DNA of 64,000 nt from positions 3,410,001 to 3,474,000 of the forward strand of contig JAHCAY010000001.1 in assembly GCA_019634575.1 (NCBI GenBank), read 5' to 3'. The DNA comes from Candidatus Didemnitutus sp. (GTDB taxonomy: Bacteria > Verrucomicrobiota > Verrucomicrobiia > Opitutales > Opitutaceae). Below the pieces are notes generated by a model, which saw only the letters and a program-made list of their open reading frames with translations, ran no database searches and was not told the origin of the DNA. This document shows, piece by piece, positions 26,329 through 36,573 of this stretch. Every line of letters begins with the position of its first letter. Position 1 is the first letter of the stretch. The position numbers and the translations under genes are program-made.

Positions 26329-29300
26329 ATGAACCACACCTCGCGCACCCTCCGCCTGCTCGCGCTCCTCGCGCCGCTCGCGCTCGTTCCGCTCTCGTTC
26401 GCGCAATCCGCCGCCCCCGCGCCCGACGCCCCGCGCGACGAGCAGCCCGTGAAGCTCGATCAATACGTCGTCACCGGCTCGAACCTGAAACGCATCGACC
26501 AGGAAAAGACGCTTCCCGTCACCGTCATCGATCGCGACGCCATGGACGTGCGCGACGCCTCGCAGCCCGCCGACCTCCTCATCTCGATCCCGCAGGTCAC
26601 CGGTCTGCCCGGCAACGAGACCGCGACCCTCGGCGCCACCGCGCGCGGCGATAATTCCTCCAGCTCCCTCCGCGGCCTGCCCTCCAGCAACACGCTCATC
26701 CTCCTCAACGGCCGCCGCCTCCCGCCGCACCCGATCTCGCAGTCCGAGGCCGGCGTCCCGACGCTCACCACCAACGTCAACATCCTCCCGAACCGCGGCA
26801 TCCAACGCATCGACATCCTCCGCGACGGCGCGTCCTCCATCTACGGCACCGACGCCGTCGCCGGCGTCGTGAATTACATCATGCGCCGCGAATTTCGCGG
26901 CACCGAGCTCCAGCTCCGCTACGGCGAGACGCGCTACGGCGACGGCGCCGAGACGCGCGCTTCGCTGACGCACGGCTTCGATTTCGCCAACGGCAAGGGC
27001 CGCGGCATCCTCACGCTCGACCTCTTCCAACGCGACGCGACCTACGCGCGCGACCGCGCCTTCATGGCCGAGGCCGACATGAGCTACCGCGCCCCTGCGC
27101 CGTGGAACGTCTCCACGAACACCACGTTCAACGCCCGCTCCGCCACCACCGAATACGGCAACTTCACCATCGGCACGGTTACCAACGGCGTGTTCACCGC
27201 CGGCCGCACCAGTGGCATTCCCTCGTCGCTCGTCGCCAGCTCCGGCCAGTTCTACATCGTGCCCACGGCCACCGGCGTCGGTTTCCAGACCAGCACGCCC
27301 AGCCGCGCTGGCGTCACGCACGACTTCTACTGGAACAACAACGCCTACCGCGTCCTCCAGCCCGAGACGAAGCGCGGCAACCTCTTCCTCGCCGGCGAAT
27401 ACGACCTCCGCGAAAACCTCACGCTCTTCGCCGACTTCAACTACTACCGTGCGCACTCCGTCACCTACCGCGAGCCCGACGGCATCACCGCCTCCACCGA
27501 CGGCAGCATCATCGTGCCGGTCGATAATCCCTTTAATCCCTTCGGCTCCCGCTTCTGGTCGCCCACCGGCGCGCCCAACGCCGACGGCTCCGCCCGCCTC
27601 ACCGGCACGCCCGCCGCCGTCCTCATCAGCAACAAGCGCCTCACCGACCTCGCCACGCGCACCTCGACCGTCGACAACACCGTCTATCGCGGCGTCGCCG
27701 GCGCGCGCGGCAAACTCCACGGCAGCTGGTCTTGGGAATCCGCGCTGCTCTACGGCGAGTCCCGCGTGACCGACGACGAAGGCGGCCCATCCCGCAAGAG
27801 CCTCCTCATCGCCGCCATCAACCAGACCGATCCCACGAAGGCCTTCAATCCCTTCACCCGCACCTTCGCCGTGCAAGGCGGCACGCTCGTCGTCACCGGC
27901 GACTACCAGAATCCCGAGAGCGTGCAGCAGACCTTCCGCTCGCAGTTCATCCGCAACGGCATCACCAAGCTCGGCAGCTGGGACGCGCGCGCCAGCGGCG
28001 ACGTCCTCGATCTCTGGGGCGGCAACACCATCGGCCTCGCCGTCGGCACCGAGTATCGCCGCGAAGTCTACGACGACTTCCGCCCGCCCTACGCCGGCCT
28101 GAATCCCGCCGGCTCCGGCCTCGACCCGGCGGCGAACGACTTCCTCGGCTTCTCGCCCAACTCCGACACGCACGGCAACCGCCACGTTACCGCCGCCTAC
28201 GCCGAGACCGTCATTCCTCTCGTCGGTCAGAAGACGAAGTTCCCCCTCGTCGAATCGCTCGAGCTCACCGCCTCCGCACGCCATGAACGCTACACCGACT
28301 TCGGCAACACCACCAAACCCAAGTTCGGCCTCAGCTGGCAACCGGTTCGCTGGGCGATGGTCCGCGCCTCCTACAACGAAGGTTTCCACGCGCCCAACCT
28401 CGCGCAGCTCTTCACCGGCACGCTCATCCGCACCGTCACCGGCAGCACCGATTCCTACCGCAGCACCGTCACCGGCCTGCCCACCGACGGTCCGTCGAAC
28501 CGCCGCAGCGTCGCGTCCGGCAACCCGAACCTCGCCCCCGAGGAGTCGAAGGGCAAATCCGCCGGCATCGTCGTCGATGTGCCGTTCGTGAAAGGCCTCT
28601 CGCTCGGCGTCGACTACTGGGAAGTTCGTCAGAGCAACGTCATCGCCTCCTCCGGCTCCATCGCCGACGACACCGCCGCGCTGCTCGCCGCCACGCAGGC
28701 CGCGCTTGCCGCCGGCCAGAACATCAACTCCATCGACCTCGGCTCCGGCACTGCGAACTACCAAGGCGACCCCGCCGTCGTCCGCCTCCCCGTCACGCAG
28801 GCCGACCGCGATTTCTTCGCCGCCTACAACGCCTCGCGCACGCCGGGCAACCAGCGCGCCGTCGTCGGTGCGATCGATATCCTGCGCACGACCTACTTCA
28901 ACAAAGCCTCGGAGTTCGTGAACGGCTTCGACTTCGACCTGAGCTATCGCTTCCCGAAGTGGTCGATCGGCAACTTCACGTTCAACACGACGTGGACCTA
29001 CCTGAACGATTTCCACGCCTACAACTCCGCCACCGGTCCGCGCGTCGATTACCGCGACTCCAATACCACGAACGTCGGCGGCGCCACGCCCAAGTGGCGC
29101 GGCAATGCCTCCCTCACCTGGCGCCGCAAGCAATGGGCCGCCGGTCTCGCCGGTTACTACACCGGCACCTACACCGACGTGAACGCCACCACCACGCAGG
29201 CCACCTGGCAGTCCCTCGGTTCGCCGACCTACATCGTGCCCGTCTACAGCAACGGCACCACGACCTATCGCTACAAGGTCCGCGATTCGATCATGACCAA

Positions 29301-29490
29301 CGCCTACGTCTCATATCGCCTCCAGACGAAGAACAAGTGGACCAACGACACCACCATCCGCGTCGGCGTCGTGAACCTCTTCGATCGCATCCCGCCGCTC
29401 TCCGCCGACTCCCGCGGCTACGACACGTCCGTCTACAACCTCATGGCCCGCGGCCTCTCATGGTCGGTGCAGCTGACCAAGAAACTCTGA
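26329..29490 (+). CDS. TonB-dependent outer-membrane receptor (1053 aa)
   Basis: A signal peptide ends near residue 26. It is followed by an Ala/Pro-rich linker, a TonB-box-like segment and the plug ([15 protein letters not shown], then [20 protein letters not shown] and [25 protein letters not shown]). The long beta-barrel ends in a terminal aromatic/hydrophobic strand ([11 protein letters not shown]). The plug wording is typical of receptors for oligosaccharides or other organics rather than siderophores. No STN domain is present, so it is transport only. Substrate unknown; the neighbouring exported hydrolase is the only hint. A strong terminator follows. Confidence 0.92.
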   Translation: MNHTSRTLRLLALLAPLALVPLSFAQSAAPAPDAPRDEQPVKLDQYVVTGSNLKRIDQEKTLPVTVIDRDAMDVRDASQPADLLISIPQVTGLPGNETATLGATARGDNSSSSLRGLPSSNTLILLNGRRLPPHPISQSEAGVPTLTTNVNILPNRGIQRIDILRDGASSIYGTDAVAGVVNYIMRREFRGTELQLRYGETRYGDGAETRASLTHGFDFANGKGRGILTLDLFQRDATYARDRAFMAEADMSYRAPAPWNVSTNTTFNARSATTEYGNFTIGTVTNGVFTAGRTSGIPSSLVASSGQFYIVPTATGVGFQTSTPSRAGVTHDFYWNNNAYRVLQPETKRGNLFLAGEYDLRENLTLFADFNYYRAHSVTYREPDGITASTDGSIIVPVDNPFNPFGSRFWSPTGAPNADGSARLTGTPAAVLISNKRLTDLATRTSTVDNTVYRGVAGARGKLHGSWSWESALLYGESRVTDDEGGPSRKSLLIAAINQTDPTKAFNPFTRTFAVQGGTLVVTGDYQNPESVQQTFRSQFIRNGITKLGSWDARASGDVLDLWGGNTIGLAVGTEYRREVYDDFRPPYAGLNPAGSGLDPAANDFLGFSPNSDTHGNRHVTAAYAETVIPLVGQKTKFPLVESLELTASARHERYTDFGNTTKPKFGLSWQPVRWAMVRASYNEGFHAPNLAQLFTGTLIRTVTGSTDSYRSTVTGLPTDGPSNRRSVASGNPNLAPEESKGKSAGIVVDVPFVKGLSLGVDYWEVRQSNVIASSGSIADDTAALLAATQAALAAGQNINSIDLGSGTANYQGDPAVVRLPVTQADRDFFAAYNASRTPGNQRAVVGAIDILRTTYFNKASEFVNGFDFDLSYRFPKWSIGNFTFNTTWTYLNDFHAYNSATGPRVDYRDSNTTNVGGATPKWRGNASLTWRRKQWAAGLAGYYTGTYTDVNATTTQATWQSLGSPTYIVPVYSNGTTTYRYKVRDSIMTNAYVSYRLQTKNKWTNDTTIRVGVVNLFDRIPPLSADSRGYDTSVYNLMARGLSWSVQLTKKL

Positions 29491-29508
29491 CGCTTCCGGA
29501 ATAACCTC

Positions 29509-29535
29509 GCCCCGCGCCACCCGCGGGGCTTTTTT
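29509..29535 (+). terminator. Rho-independent terminator after the TonB receptor
   Basis: GCCCCGCG / CGCGGGGC forms a perfect 8-bp stem with a 5-nt loop and is followed directly by six Ts. It lies 18 bp past the stop. Confidence 0.92.
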
Positions 29536-29575
29536 CCGCCGCGTCCGCGCGCACCCCTCGCGCCGGCTACCCCAC

Positions 29576-30826
29576 ATGAGATTCCTGCGTCACCTCTACG
29601 TGCAGGTCCTGCTCGCCATTGGCGCGGGCATCCTGCTCGGCCATTATCAACCCACGCTCGGCGCCGACCTGAAGCCGCTCGGCGATGTCTTCATCAAGCT
29701 CATCAAGATGCTCATCGGGCCGATCATCTTCACGACGGTCGTCTCCGGCATCGGCGGCATGGGCAATCTCAAGCAGGTCGGCCGCGTCGGCGCGAAGGCG
29801 CTGCTCTACTTCGAGGCGGTCACGACACTCGCCCTCATCATCGGCCTCGTCGTCGCCAACGTCTTCCAGCCCGGCTCCGGCGTCCACGCCACCGCCGCGT
29901 CGCTCGATGCCTCCGCCGTCGCGCAATACGCCAAGGCCGCGAAGGAGATGTCGTTCGTCGATTGGGCGCTGCACCTCGTGCCCAACACCTTCGTCAGCGC
30001 CTTCGTCGAAGGAGAAATTCTCCAGGTGCTGCTCATCTCGATGCTCTTCGGCTTCGCCCTTGCGAAGCTCGGCGACAAGTCCCGCCCGCTCGTGGACCTG
30101 CTGCACGAGGTCTCGAAGGCATTCTTCATGATGGTGAACCTCGTGGCCAAGCTCGCGCCCATCGCCGCGTTCGGCGCCATGGCCTTCACCGTCGGCAAAT
30201 ACGGCCTCGGCTCGCTCAAGTCCCTCGCCGGCCTCATGGCCTGCGTCTACCTCACCTGCATCGTCTTCATCGTCGTTGTGCTCGGCGGCATCGCGCGCGC
30301 GAGCGGCTTCTCGCTCTGGAAAATCCTCAAATTCATTCGCGAGGAACTGCTCATCGTCATCGGCACCTCGTCGTCCGAAGCCGGCCTGCCCGGCCTCATG
30401 ACAAAGATGGAGCGCGCGGGCTGCGCGCCGCAGGTCGTCGGCATCGTCGTGCCCTCCGGCTATTCGTTCAACCTCGACGGCACCTGCATCTACCTGACGA
30501 TGGCCGCGCTCTTCATCGCGCAGGCGACCGACACGCCGCTCGATCTCGTGCATCAGCTCGGTCTCCTGTTGGTGCTGTTGCTCACCTCGAAGGGCGCCGC
30601 CGGCGTCACCGGCAGCGGCTTCATCACGCTCGCGGCCACGCTCTCGGCCACCGGTCACGTGCCCGTCGCCGGCATGGCGCTCATCCTCGGCGTCGACCGC
30701 TTCATGTCCGAAGCGCGCGCCATCACCAACTTCATCGGCAACACCGTCGCCACGCTCATCATCGCCAAATGGGACCGCGCCTTCAACGCGGATGCCGAAG
30801 GCGCCCGCAACGTCCTGCGACTGTAG
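29576..30826 (+). CDS. Dicarboxylate/amino acid:cation symporter (DAACS family)
   Basis: 416 residues with about eight membrane helices and two re-entrant loops. Family signatures are present: [27 protein letters not shown] in the serine-rich hairpin HP1, GYSFNLDGT in helix 7, and [23 protein letters not shown] near the end. The protein imports C4-dicarboxylates, aspartate or glutamate with Na+ or H+. Which one cannot be settled, but the gamma-glutamyltransferase gene 74 bp downstream on the same strand releases glutamate, so glutamate uptake is an attractive guess. GGCTAC just before the ATG could be part of a near-leaderless promoter. Confidence 0.92.
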   Translation: MRFLRHLYVQVLLAIGAGILLGHYQPTLGADLKPLGDVFIKLIKMLIGPIIFTTVVSGIGGMGNLKQVGRVGAKALLYFEAVTTLALIIGLVVANVFQPGSGVHATAASLDASAVAQYAKAAKEMSFVDWALHLVPNTFVSAFVEGEILQVLLISMLFGFALAKLGDKSRPLVDLLHEVSKAFFMMVNLVAKLAPIAAFGAMAFTVGKYGLGSLKSLAGLMACVYLTCIVFIVVVLGGIARASGFSLWKILKFIREELLIVIGTSSSEAGLPGLMTKMERAGCAPQVVGIVVPSGYSFNLDGTCIYLTMAALFIAQATDTPLDLVHQLGLLLVLLLTSKGAAGVTGSGFITLAATLSATGHVPVAGMALILGVDRFMSEARAITNFIGNTVATLIIAKWDRAFNADAEGARNVLRL

Positions 30827-30900
30827 CTGCCGCCGCGTGAGGTAGGGCGCGATTGCCGGGCCCGCCGCGAATCACGCCACACGCCTCGCCTTCATCTCTC

Positions 30901-32622
30901 ATGTCTCGCGCGTTCCTCGTCCTCCGCCCTCGGTTCTCCGTCCTCTGCCTTCTGTCCTCCGTCGTCGCGCTCGCTGCGACGGCCGCCGTCCCGGTCCGCG
31001 TCGAACCGGTCACCGCGCCGCACGGCATGGTCGTCGCGGGTCATCCCGAGGCGGCGCAGGCCGGCGTCGAGATCCTGAAAGCCGGCGGCAACGCCATCGA
31101 TGCCGCCGTCGCCGTCTCGCTCGCCCTCGGCGTCGCCGAGCCCTACGGCTCCGGCCTCGGCGGCAAACTGATGCTGCTCTACCACGACGCGAAATCCGGC
31201 CGCACGTTCGCCATCGACGCGATGGATGCCGCGCCCTCGGTCGATGTCGCCGCCTACGTGAAGCGCCCGGACGAAGTCCGCAACTACGGTTACGGCTCCG
31301 TCGCCGTGCCCGGCCTCGCGGCGGGCCTCGCGCTCGCGCACGAGAAATGGGGCCGCCTCAAATGGGCCGACGACGTCGCGCCGTCGATCGCGCTCGCGCG
31401 CCGCGGCTTCCTTGTGCTGCCCAAGACGCGCGACTTCTTCGCCGAACAGGAAAAAAAGCTCCGGCGCGGCGACGCCGAGATCGCGCGCCTCTATTTGCCG
31501 AACCGCGAACTGCCCGTCGTCGGCACGCGCCTCGCCAACGCCGACCTCGCGCACACGCTCGAACTCGTCGCCGCGCACGGTCGCGACGGCTTCTACCAGG
31601 GCCCGGTTGCCGCCGCGCTCGTCGCCGCCTCGCAGCGGGGCGGGGGCGCGATCACGCTCGACGACCTTGCGCACTACGAGGCGCGCATCAGTGAGCCGCT
31701 CGTGCTGGATTTCCACGGCTATCGTCTGCTCGCCGCGCCGCCGCCCGCGAGTGGCCCGGCGCTGTTTCTCACGATCATGAAGGTGCTCGAGGAGGAGAAT
31801 TTCGGCGGCGGCCCGCTGCGCCGCGCCGACAACCTCGACCTCCTCGGCCGCACCTGGCGCGTCATCTCGCCGCTCGTTTATCGCGACATCGCCGACGCGC
31901 CGCAGTCGTGGTTCAATTTCGAAAAACTCGTCGCCCCCGATTCCATCGCCCGGCTCCGCGCGCAAGTCCACGCTGCGCACCTCGCGCCCGCGAAAACCGC
32001 GGCGTGGCTCGATGACGGCGGTTTCTCGTCCGACATCGCCGCGGCCACCACGCACTTCGCCGTCGCGGACGCCGAGGGCAATTTCGTCTGCGCCACGCAA
32101 TCGCAGAGCCTGCATTTCGGTGCCGGCGTCGTTCCGCCCGGCACGGGCGTCGTGATGAACGATTCGATGAGCAACTTCTCCTTCAGCGAGCCGCGCAGCC
32201 TGAACTACCTCGCGCCCGGCCGGCGCGCGCGCAGCACGATCTCGCCGCTCATCGCGGTTCACGACGGCAAACCGGTTTTCGCGATGGGCATCCCGGGCGC
32301 CGCCCGCATCCCGACGGCGATGTTGCAGGCACTGATCGATCGGATCGTGCTGAACCGCCCGTTTGCCGACGCCATCGGCGACACACGCATTCATTGGGAC
32401 AACAACTGGCGCCGCGGCGACGACGACACCGTCGAAGCCGAACGCTCGCTCCCCGAGTCCGAGGTGGCCGCGCTCCGCGCGCTCGGCTGGAAAGTCGATC
32501 TCAGCGAAGCTCCCGGCACCGGCCGCCGCTTCGGCGGCATCAACGTCATCGAACGCCACGCCGACGGCAGCTACGCCGGCTACGCCGACCCGCGCCGCAC
32601 GAATGCCGCGGCCGGCTACTGA
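30901..32622 (+). CDS. ggt: Gamma-glutamyltransferase, exported
   Basis: 573 residues with a signal peptide (LVLRPRFSVLCLLSSVVALAATA). The enzyme starts with MVVAGHPEAAQAGVEILKAGGNAIDAA. The autoprocessing and catalytic threonine is Thr383 in AATTHFAVADAEGN, where the chain is expected to cleave itself into large and small subunits. The glycine loop PPGTGVVMNDSMSNF follows. It hydrolyses or transfers the gamma-glutamyl group of glutathione and related peptides in the periplasm. The ATG at 30901 is preferred to the earlier start at 30853 because the signal peptide starts here. It is likely co-transcribed with the symporter. Confidence 0.93.
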   Translation: MSRAFLVLRPRFSVLCLLSSVVALAATAAVPVRVEPVTAPHGMVVAGHPEAAQAGVEILKAGGNAIDAAVAVSLALGVAEPYGSGLGGKLMLLYHDAKSGRTFAIDAMDAAPSVDVAAYVKRPDEVRNYGYGSVAVPGLAAGLALAHEKWGRLKWADDVAPSIALARRGFLVLPKTRDFFAEQEKKLRRGDAEIARLYLPNRELPVVGTRLANADLAHTLELVAAHGRDGFYQGPVAAALVAASQRGGGAITLDDLAHYEARISEPLVLDFHGYRLLAAPPPASGPALFLTIMKVLEEENFGGGPLRRADNLDLLGRTWRVISPLVYRDIADAPQSWFNFEKLVAPDSIARLRAQVHAAHLAPAKTAAWLDDGGFSSDIAAATTHFAVADAEGNFVCATQSQSLHFGAGVVPPGTGVVMNDSMSNFSFSEPRSLNYLAPGRRARSTISPLIAVHDGKPVFAMGIPGAARIPTAMLQALIDRIVLNRPFADAIGDTRIHWDNNWRRGDDDTVEAERSLPESEVAALRALGWKVDLSEAPGTGRRFGGINVIERHADGSYAGYADPRRTNAAAGY

Positions 32623-32664
32623 ACTCGCGCCCCTCGTCGCCCCCGGTCTTCGCTCTGGCGGTTT

Positions 32665-32697
32665 CGGCAAATGTAACCTATTAGGTTACATTTGCCG
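32665..32697. repeat. CCTATTAGG palindrome, copy 2
   Basis: Two perfect 15-nt arms (CGGCAAATGTAACCT / AGGTTACATTTGCCG) surround ATT. It lies 43 bp past the ggt stop. The outer bases differ from copy 1 yet remain paired. Confidence 0.75.
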
Positions 32698-32819
32698 GCG
32701 CCCGCTCGCGGCCAAGCACGGTAGGTCAGCGCGCCGGCGAGCGATTTCACACGGACGCGGCGATGGCGCCGGTTGGAATACTGATGCCCAGCCCCATGCA
32801 TCGGTCCGGTTGCTCCGTC

Positions 32820-32894
32820 TCACGTCGACGAATCGCCGCCGCTGTCGAAAACGACGAGCAACGTAAGCAGAGCGAGGATGAACACGGCGAGCAT
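32820..32894 (-). CDS. Possible 24-residue hydrophobic peptide
   Basis: ATG at 32894 opens a frame reading MLAVFILALLTLLVVF followed by a short polar tail and a TGA. It has the form of a single-helix membrane peptide. No convincing ribosome site lies directly upstream (CAGGAG is about 30 nt away), so it may be chance. It sits downstream of the LysR gene on the same strand. Confidence 0.25.
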   Translation of the reverse strand: MLAVFILALLTLLVVFDSGGDSST

Positions 32895-32969
32895 GAGTGC
32901 GCGATCAGCATATCCGACCGCGCTCCTGCAGGGAAATGCCTCTGCAGGGCATGCCGCCATACCGGGGCG

Positions 32970-33890
32970 CTATCGCTTGCGGCGCGGCGAGACCGGTTTC
33001 TCAAGGTCGCGGACGGCGTGGCGGCGCAACACGGCGATGAACTGCTCGAGCAGCTTGGATTTCTCGTCGCGGTGCCAGACGGCGCAGAGTTCGACCGGCG
33101 GGCAATCGGTCGCGACGGCGCACAGGCCCGGGCCCATCGCTTCGACCATGTGCTCCGGCATGATCGCGATGCCGTAGCCACTGGCGACACGTCCGGCGAT
33201 GCCTTCCAGCGTGGTGCCGGTCGGCCCGATGATCGGCGTGAATCCGCTCCAGCGGCACAGCCGGTTGAAATAGCTGCGGTATTGCGCCGATTCCTTGGGA
33301 TCGACCGTGATCCAAGTTTCCTCCGCCAGCTCGGCCAGTCGCACCGAGGGGAGCGCGGCGAAGGCGTGTCCGCTGGGCATGACCACCATGAGCTGCGAGC
33401 TGAGAATATCGAGGCACTCGAGTTCGCGGCGGTTGCCGAGGAGTTCGCGCACCATGAAACCGAGGTGCACGCGGCGGTTCACGATCAAGGCGAGCTGGTC
33501 GTGGACGCGGCGGTCGTGCAGCACGACGTCGATGCGCGGGTGGAGCTGGCGGAACTCGTTCAACGCCGCGGGCACGATGCGCCCGCCGAGGTGCCAGTCG
33601 TTGCACACGATCAGTTCGCCGGCGCTGCCGTCGGTGACTTCGCGCACGGACGCGGCGGCCATGTCGACCTGGGCGAGGATCTTGCAGGTGTGCGCGTAAT
33701 AGGTGCGGCCGGTGTCGGTGAGGCGCACGCGCATGTGATTGCGATCGAGCAGCGTCGTGCCGAGCTCGTCCTCGAGCGCGCGGATCTGGCGGCTGAGCGC
33801 CGGCTGGGCCACGCGGAGCTGCTCGGCGGCGCGGCTGAAATTCAGCAGCTCGGCGACCGCTTTGAAATAGCGCAGGTGACGCAGCTCCAT
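32970..33890 (-). CDS. LysR family transcriptional regulator
   Basis: 306 residues. The N-terminal winged helix-turn-helix (MELRHLRYFKAVAELLNFSRAAEQLRVAQPALSRQI) is classical. It is followed by a periplasmic-binding-protein-like effector domain from about residue 90. No linked divergent target is evident: upstream at 33939 lies the end of pldA on the same strand, and downstream is the convergent ggt. The inducer is unknown. It could be read through from the efflux/pldA unit, because only 48 bp separate its start from the pldA stop. Confidence 0.92.
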   Translation of the reverse strand: MELRHLRYFKAVAELLNFSRAAEQLRVAQPALSRQIRALEDELGTTLLDRNHMRVRLTDTGRTYYAHTCKILAQVDMAAASVREVTDGSAGELIVCNDWHLGGRIVPAALNEFRQLHPRIDVVLHDRRVHDQLALIVNRRVHLGFMVRELLGNRRELECLDILSSQLMVVMPSGHAFAALPSVRLAELAEETWITVDPKESAQYRSYFNRLCRWSGFTPIIGPTGTTLEGIAGRVASGYGIAIMPEHMVEAMGPGLCAVATDCPPVELCAVWHRDEKSKLLEQFIAVLRRHAVRDLEKPVSPRRKR

Positions 33891-33938
33891 GGGCGACGGG
33901 TAACGCAGCGGTTGCGTCGTGGCAAGGCGCGCCTCGCC

Positions 33939-35144
33939 TCAGCGCACGAGCGAGAAGCCGGCGCGGACGGTCTCCGAGCGCTCCGTGTAGGAGCGCAGGC
34001 TTTCACCGTAGCCGCTGAAATACTGCACGAGGAACGCGGTCTCGATGTTCAGCCACTTGGTGCGGAACGGCAGCGTCAGGTCGACTTGGTGCGTCCAGTG
34101 GTTGAAATCCTTCCCGGCGCGCACGGCATAGAGCACTGAAGGCCGGCGGGCGTCGCGCGAGAGGCCGAGGCGCAGCTGGCCGTAGCCGCGGTAGTCCTTG
34201 AGGTCGCGGTTGTCGCTCAGCGAGGTGACGTAGGTGAACACCTCGGGGATGACGAGCAGGTGCCAGTCGTCGATCGGGCCGATCATCGCCGCGGCGCGCA
34301 GATTGATCGTGTTGAGACTGCGCGAGTCCGGGCCGTCGCGGCCGTTGGATTCGTGTTTGATCGCCAGCTGCGAGCCGAGGCGCGTGAGCCAGCCGTCGCG
34401 CCCGGTCGGCATCGGCGCGAGGCTTTCGAGCATGAGCTCGGGCATGTAACTCGTGTCGTAGAACGGACTGGAGCTCGCGTTGATGTCCCACAGCGAGCGC
34501 TGCGTGTAGCCCGCTTGCAGCGTGTGCGTGAAGCCGCCGGGTGCCGGTTGGTTCAGATCCATCAGCTTGTATTTGAAACTGATTTGGAACTTCGCGGCCG
34601 GCGCGTCCGGGCCGTAGATGAAATAGATCGACTCGTGGAGGCCGAGGCGCCCGGCGAACGTCCGCTCGAGTGCGCTGACGGCTGGTGTGAGGTTCGTGAG
34701 GTGGCGCAGCGATTGGGCGGGATCGCCGACGTCGGCGCGGGGCGTGGCGCTGGCGTCGACTTTGAGAGCCGTGCGGAGCGGCGCGGGTAGTCCGGCGGCG
34801 AACTCGAGCACGATGTCACCGGAGACCACCGGCGGTTGTTCCGCGGTGTAGAGCCGCGTGGCGAACGTGCCGGGCGCGATCACGAGGGTCGCTTCGTCGC
34901 CGGTGCGGAACACGACTGGCAGGTCTGCGCCGGTCGCGCGTGCGCGGCCCTCCAGCGCCGCGGGGGGACGGTAATAGATCGTGCATGTGCCGGGGTTGAG
35001 CGCGACGAGCTGGATCTGCCAGCCGCCGGTTCCGGGCAGCGTGGCGCTCGGTGCCGAGAGCGTGAGCGAGGGAGTTTCCGCGTCGTCCTGCGCGCGCAAG
35101 GTGAGCGCGAGGACGAGCGTGCAGAGCCAGAGCGTGGATTTCAT
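33939..35144 (-). CDS. pldA: Outer-membrane phospholipase A with an N-terminal extra domain
   Basis: 401 residues with a signal peptide (MKSTLWLCTLVLALTLRAQ). The C-terminal ~270 residues match OMPLA: KHESNGRDGPDSRSLN contains the His and Ser of the active site and the Asn of the triad in the order of the E. coli enzyme (H..SNG....SRS.N), and SYMPELMLE matches the preceding strand. It hydrolyses phospholipids that reach the outer leaflet. About 120 residues before the barrel (LTLSAPSATLPGTGGWQ... DIVLEFAAG) are absent from E. coli PldA and look like a beta-sandwich. It lies 51 bp after the TolC-like gene, so it may belong to the efflux operon. Confidence 0.85.
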   Translation of the reverse strand: MKSTLWLCTLVLALTLRAQDDAETPSLTLSAPSATLPGTGGWQIQLVALNPGTCTIYYRPPAALEGRARATGADLPVVFRTGDEATLVIAPGTFATRLYTAEQPPVVSGDIVLEFAAGLPAPLRTALKVDASATPRADVGDPAQSLRHLTNLTPAVSALERTFAGRLGLHESIYFIYGPDAPAAKFQISFKYKLMDLNQPAPGGFTHTLQAGYTQRSLWDINASSSPFYDTSYMPELMLESLAPMPTGRDGWLTRLGSQLAIKHESNGRDGPDSRSLNTINLRAAAMIGPIDDWHLLVIPEVFTYVTSLSDNRDLKDYRGYGQLRLGLSRDARRPSVLYAVRAGKDFNHWTHQVDLTLPFRTKWLNIETAFLVQYFSGYGESLRSYTERSETVRAGFSLVR

Positions 35145-35195
35145 GGGTGCGACGGGGAATGCGTGGACTGAGTGCGGAGGAAGCTCCCGGAGTGC

Positions 35196-36491
35196 TCACA
35201 CGCCGGGCGCGCCGGTGGCGCGTTGCAGGCTGGCGAGCGCGACGGCGTAGTCGTGCTGCGCTTGCGCGAGATTCGAGCGGGCCTCCGTCAGCGACGACTG
35301 GGCCGAGAGCACATCGAGCTGTGTGGAGAGACCGGCTTGGTAGCGCGTCTGGGCGAGACGGAGGCTTTCGCGCGCCTGCGTGACGACTTGCTCGGAGGCC
35401 TGAAGCACCTCCGATGCTTCGACCAGGCTGGCGTGCGCGGTGCGGACTTCGAGTTCGACGGCGAGCTGTCGCTCCTCGAGGGCGAAACGCGATTGCTGCG
35501 CGCGGGCGCGGGCTTGGGTGACTTTGCCGGCGGTGGCTTTTGAATCGAAGATGTTCCAACTCGCCTGCAAGCCCGCGGACCAGCCGTGCAGATTGCCGGC
35601 GGTCGTGGTGAGCGAGGGCGACGACCACGCGTAGCCGCCGACGGCGCTCACCGTCGGCTGATAGCCGCTGCGGGCGCCGGTGACCGCTTGATCGGCCGCT
35701 TGCACGAGGCGTTCCTGCTGTTGCAGCTCCGGCCGGTGCGCGCGTGCGGCGGAGACGGCGTCGGCGAGGGCGACGTCGCGCGCCGGGACGACGAGCGTGC
35801 CCTGCACAGCGAGGTCGCCGGCGGGCGTCGAGGTGGCGCCGAGCGTCGTGCGGAGTTTTTCCTGCGCGATCTTGTAGCTGTTGCGCGCGCGAATGAGGCC
35901 CGGGCGCGCGTTGGCGACGGCAACCTCGGCGCGCAACAGGTCGAAGTCGGAACCGGTGCCGGCATCGCGGCGGCTGCGCGCGTAAGCGAGCTCGTTTTCC
36001 AGCACCTTCAACGCCTCTTCGCGCACGGCGATGACCTCGCGGGCGAGCAGCACGTCGTAGAATTGCTGGCGGACGCCGAGCAGCGTGTCGCTCACGGCGG
36101 CGTTGAACGCGAGGCGCGCGGCGTCGAGCTGGGCGCGCTGCGCGCGTTGCTGCGCCTGCAGGCTGCCGCCGGCGTAGATGACCTGCGAGGCGGTGACGCT
36201 CACGCTCCACGCGCGGTCGTCGGCGAGCGGCGATTCGAGGCGGTGTTCGTCGTAGCGCGCGGCGCTGCTGGCTGCGGTGACGCTCGGCAAGCGGGCGGCG
36301 CTGGCGGTGACGAGCACGCCTTCCTGCTCGCGGATTTGTTCGCGGGTGCGGAGGAGCGTGGGGCTGTGCGCGAGCGCGTAGTCGAGCGAGATTTCGAGGG
36401 TGAGCGGACGCGGCAGTGGCGGGAGATCGGTTGCGGCGGAAGCGGCGACGCCGAGCAGCGGCAGGAGAAGAGAGAGACGGAAAGTTTTCAT
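35196..36491 (-). CDS. TolC family outer-membrane efflux protein
   Basis: 431 residues with a signal peptide (MKTFRLSLLLPLLGVAASA). Two repeated OEP-type alpha-helical segments follow, with LTLEISLDYALAHSPTLLRTREQI at the start of the first and long coiled-coil helices. The repeat of LRLAQTRYQAGLSTQLDVLSAQSSLTEARSNL is typical of the TolC fold. It forms the outer-membrane exit duct of the RND pump encoded just upstream. The ATG at 36491 begins the signal peptide. No lipobox is present, unlike OprM-type ducts. Confidence 0.93.
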   Translation of the reverse strand: MKTFRLSLLLPLLGVAASAATDLPPLPRPLTLEISLDYALAHSPTLLRTREQIREQEGVLVTASAARLPSVTAASSAARYDEHRLESPLADDRAWSVSVTASQVIYAGGSLQAQQRAQRAQLDAARLAFNAAVSDTLLGVRQQFYDVLLAREVIAVREEALKVLENELAYARSRRDAGTGSDFDLLRAEVAVANARPGLIRARNSYKIAQEKLRTTLGATSTPAGDLAVQGTLVVPARDVALADAVSAARAHRPELQQQERLVQAADQAVTGARSGYQPTVSAVGGYAWSSPSLTTTAGNLHGWSAGLQASWNIFDSKATAGKVTQARARAQQSRFALEERQLAVELEVRTAHASLVEASEVLQASEQVVTQARESLRLAQTRYQAGLSTQLDVLSAQSSLTEARSNLAQAQHDYAVALASLQRATGAPGV

Positions 36492-36573
36492 GGGAGGGAA
36501 GTGGCGGGACGAGCGTTGCGCGCAGGGATGTGGATCGGCCCCTGCGGCTCGTCCCGCCAAAGTTGGACGTGGA

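Larger units (their letters stand above)
32623..32969. other. 347-bp gap between convergent ggt and LysR genes
   Basis: It holds the CCTATTAGG palindrome (32665-32697) and one possible 24-codon hydrophobic peptide on the minus strand (32820-32894). Nothing else is evident. Confidence 0.6.

Noticed and set aside
26311..29133. A 940-codon minus-strand frame opposite the TonB receptor
   Set aside because: Same artefact; the receptor on the plus strand has clear plug and barrel features and a terminator.
30843..30880. GTAGGGCGCGATTGCCGGGCCCGCC considered as a third TGTAGGG-type element
   Set aside because: Only one end resembles the family and the pairing with the downstream GCGAATCACGCC is imperfect, so it was not listed as a repeat.
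32747..33190. A 147-codon minus-strand frame overlapping the end of the LysR gene
   Set aside because: It lies mostly in another frame of the LysR gene and has Ser/Arg-rich low complexity.
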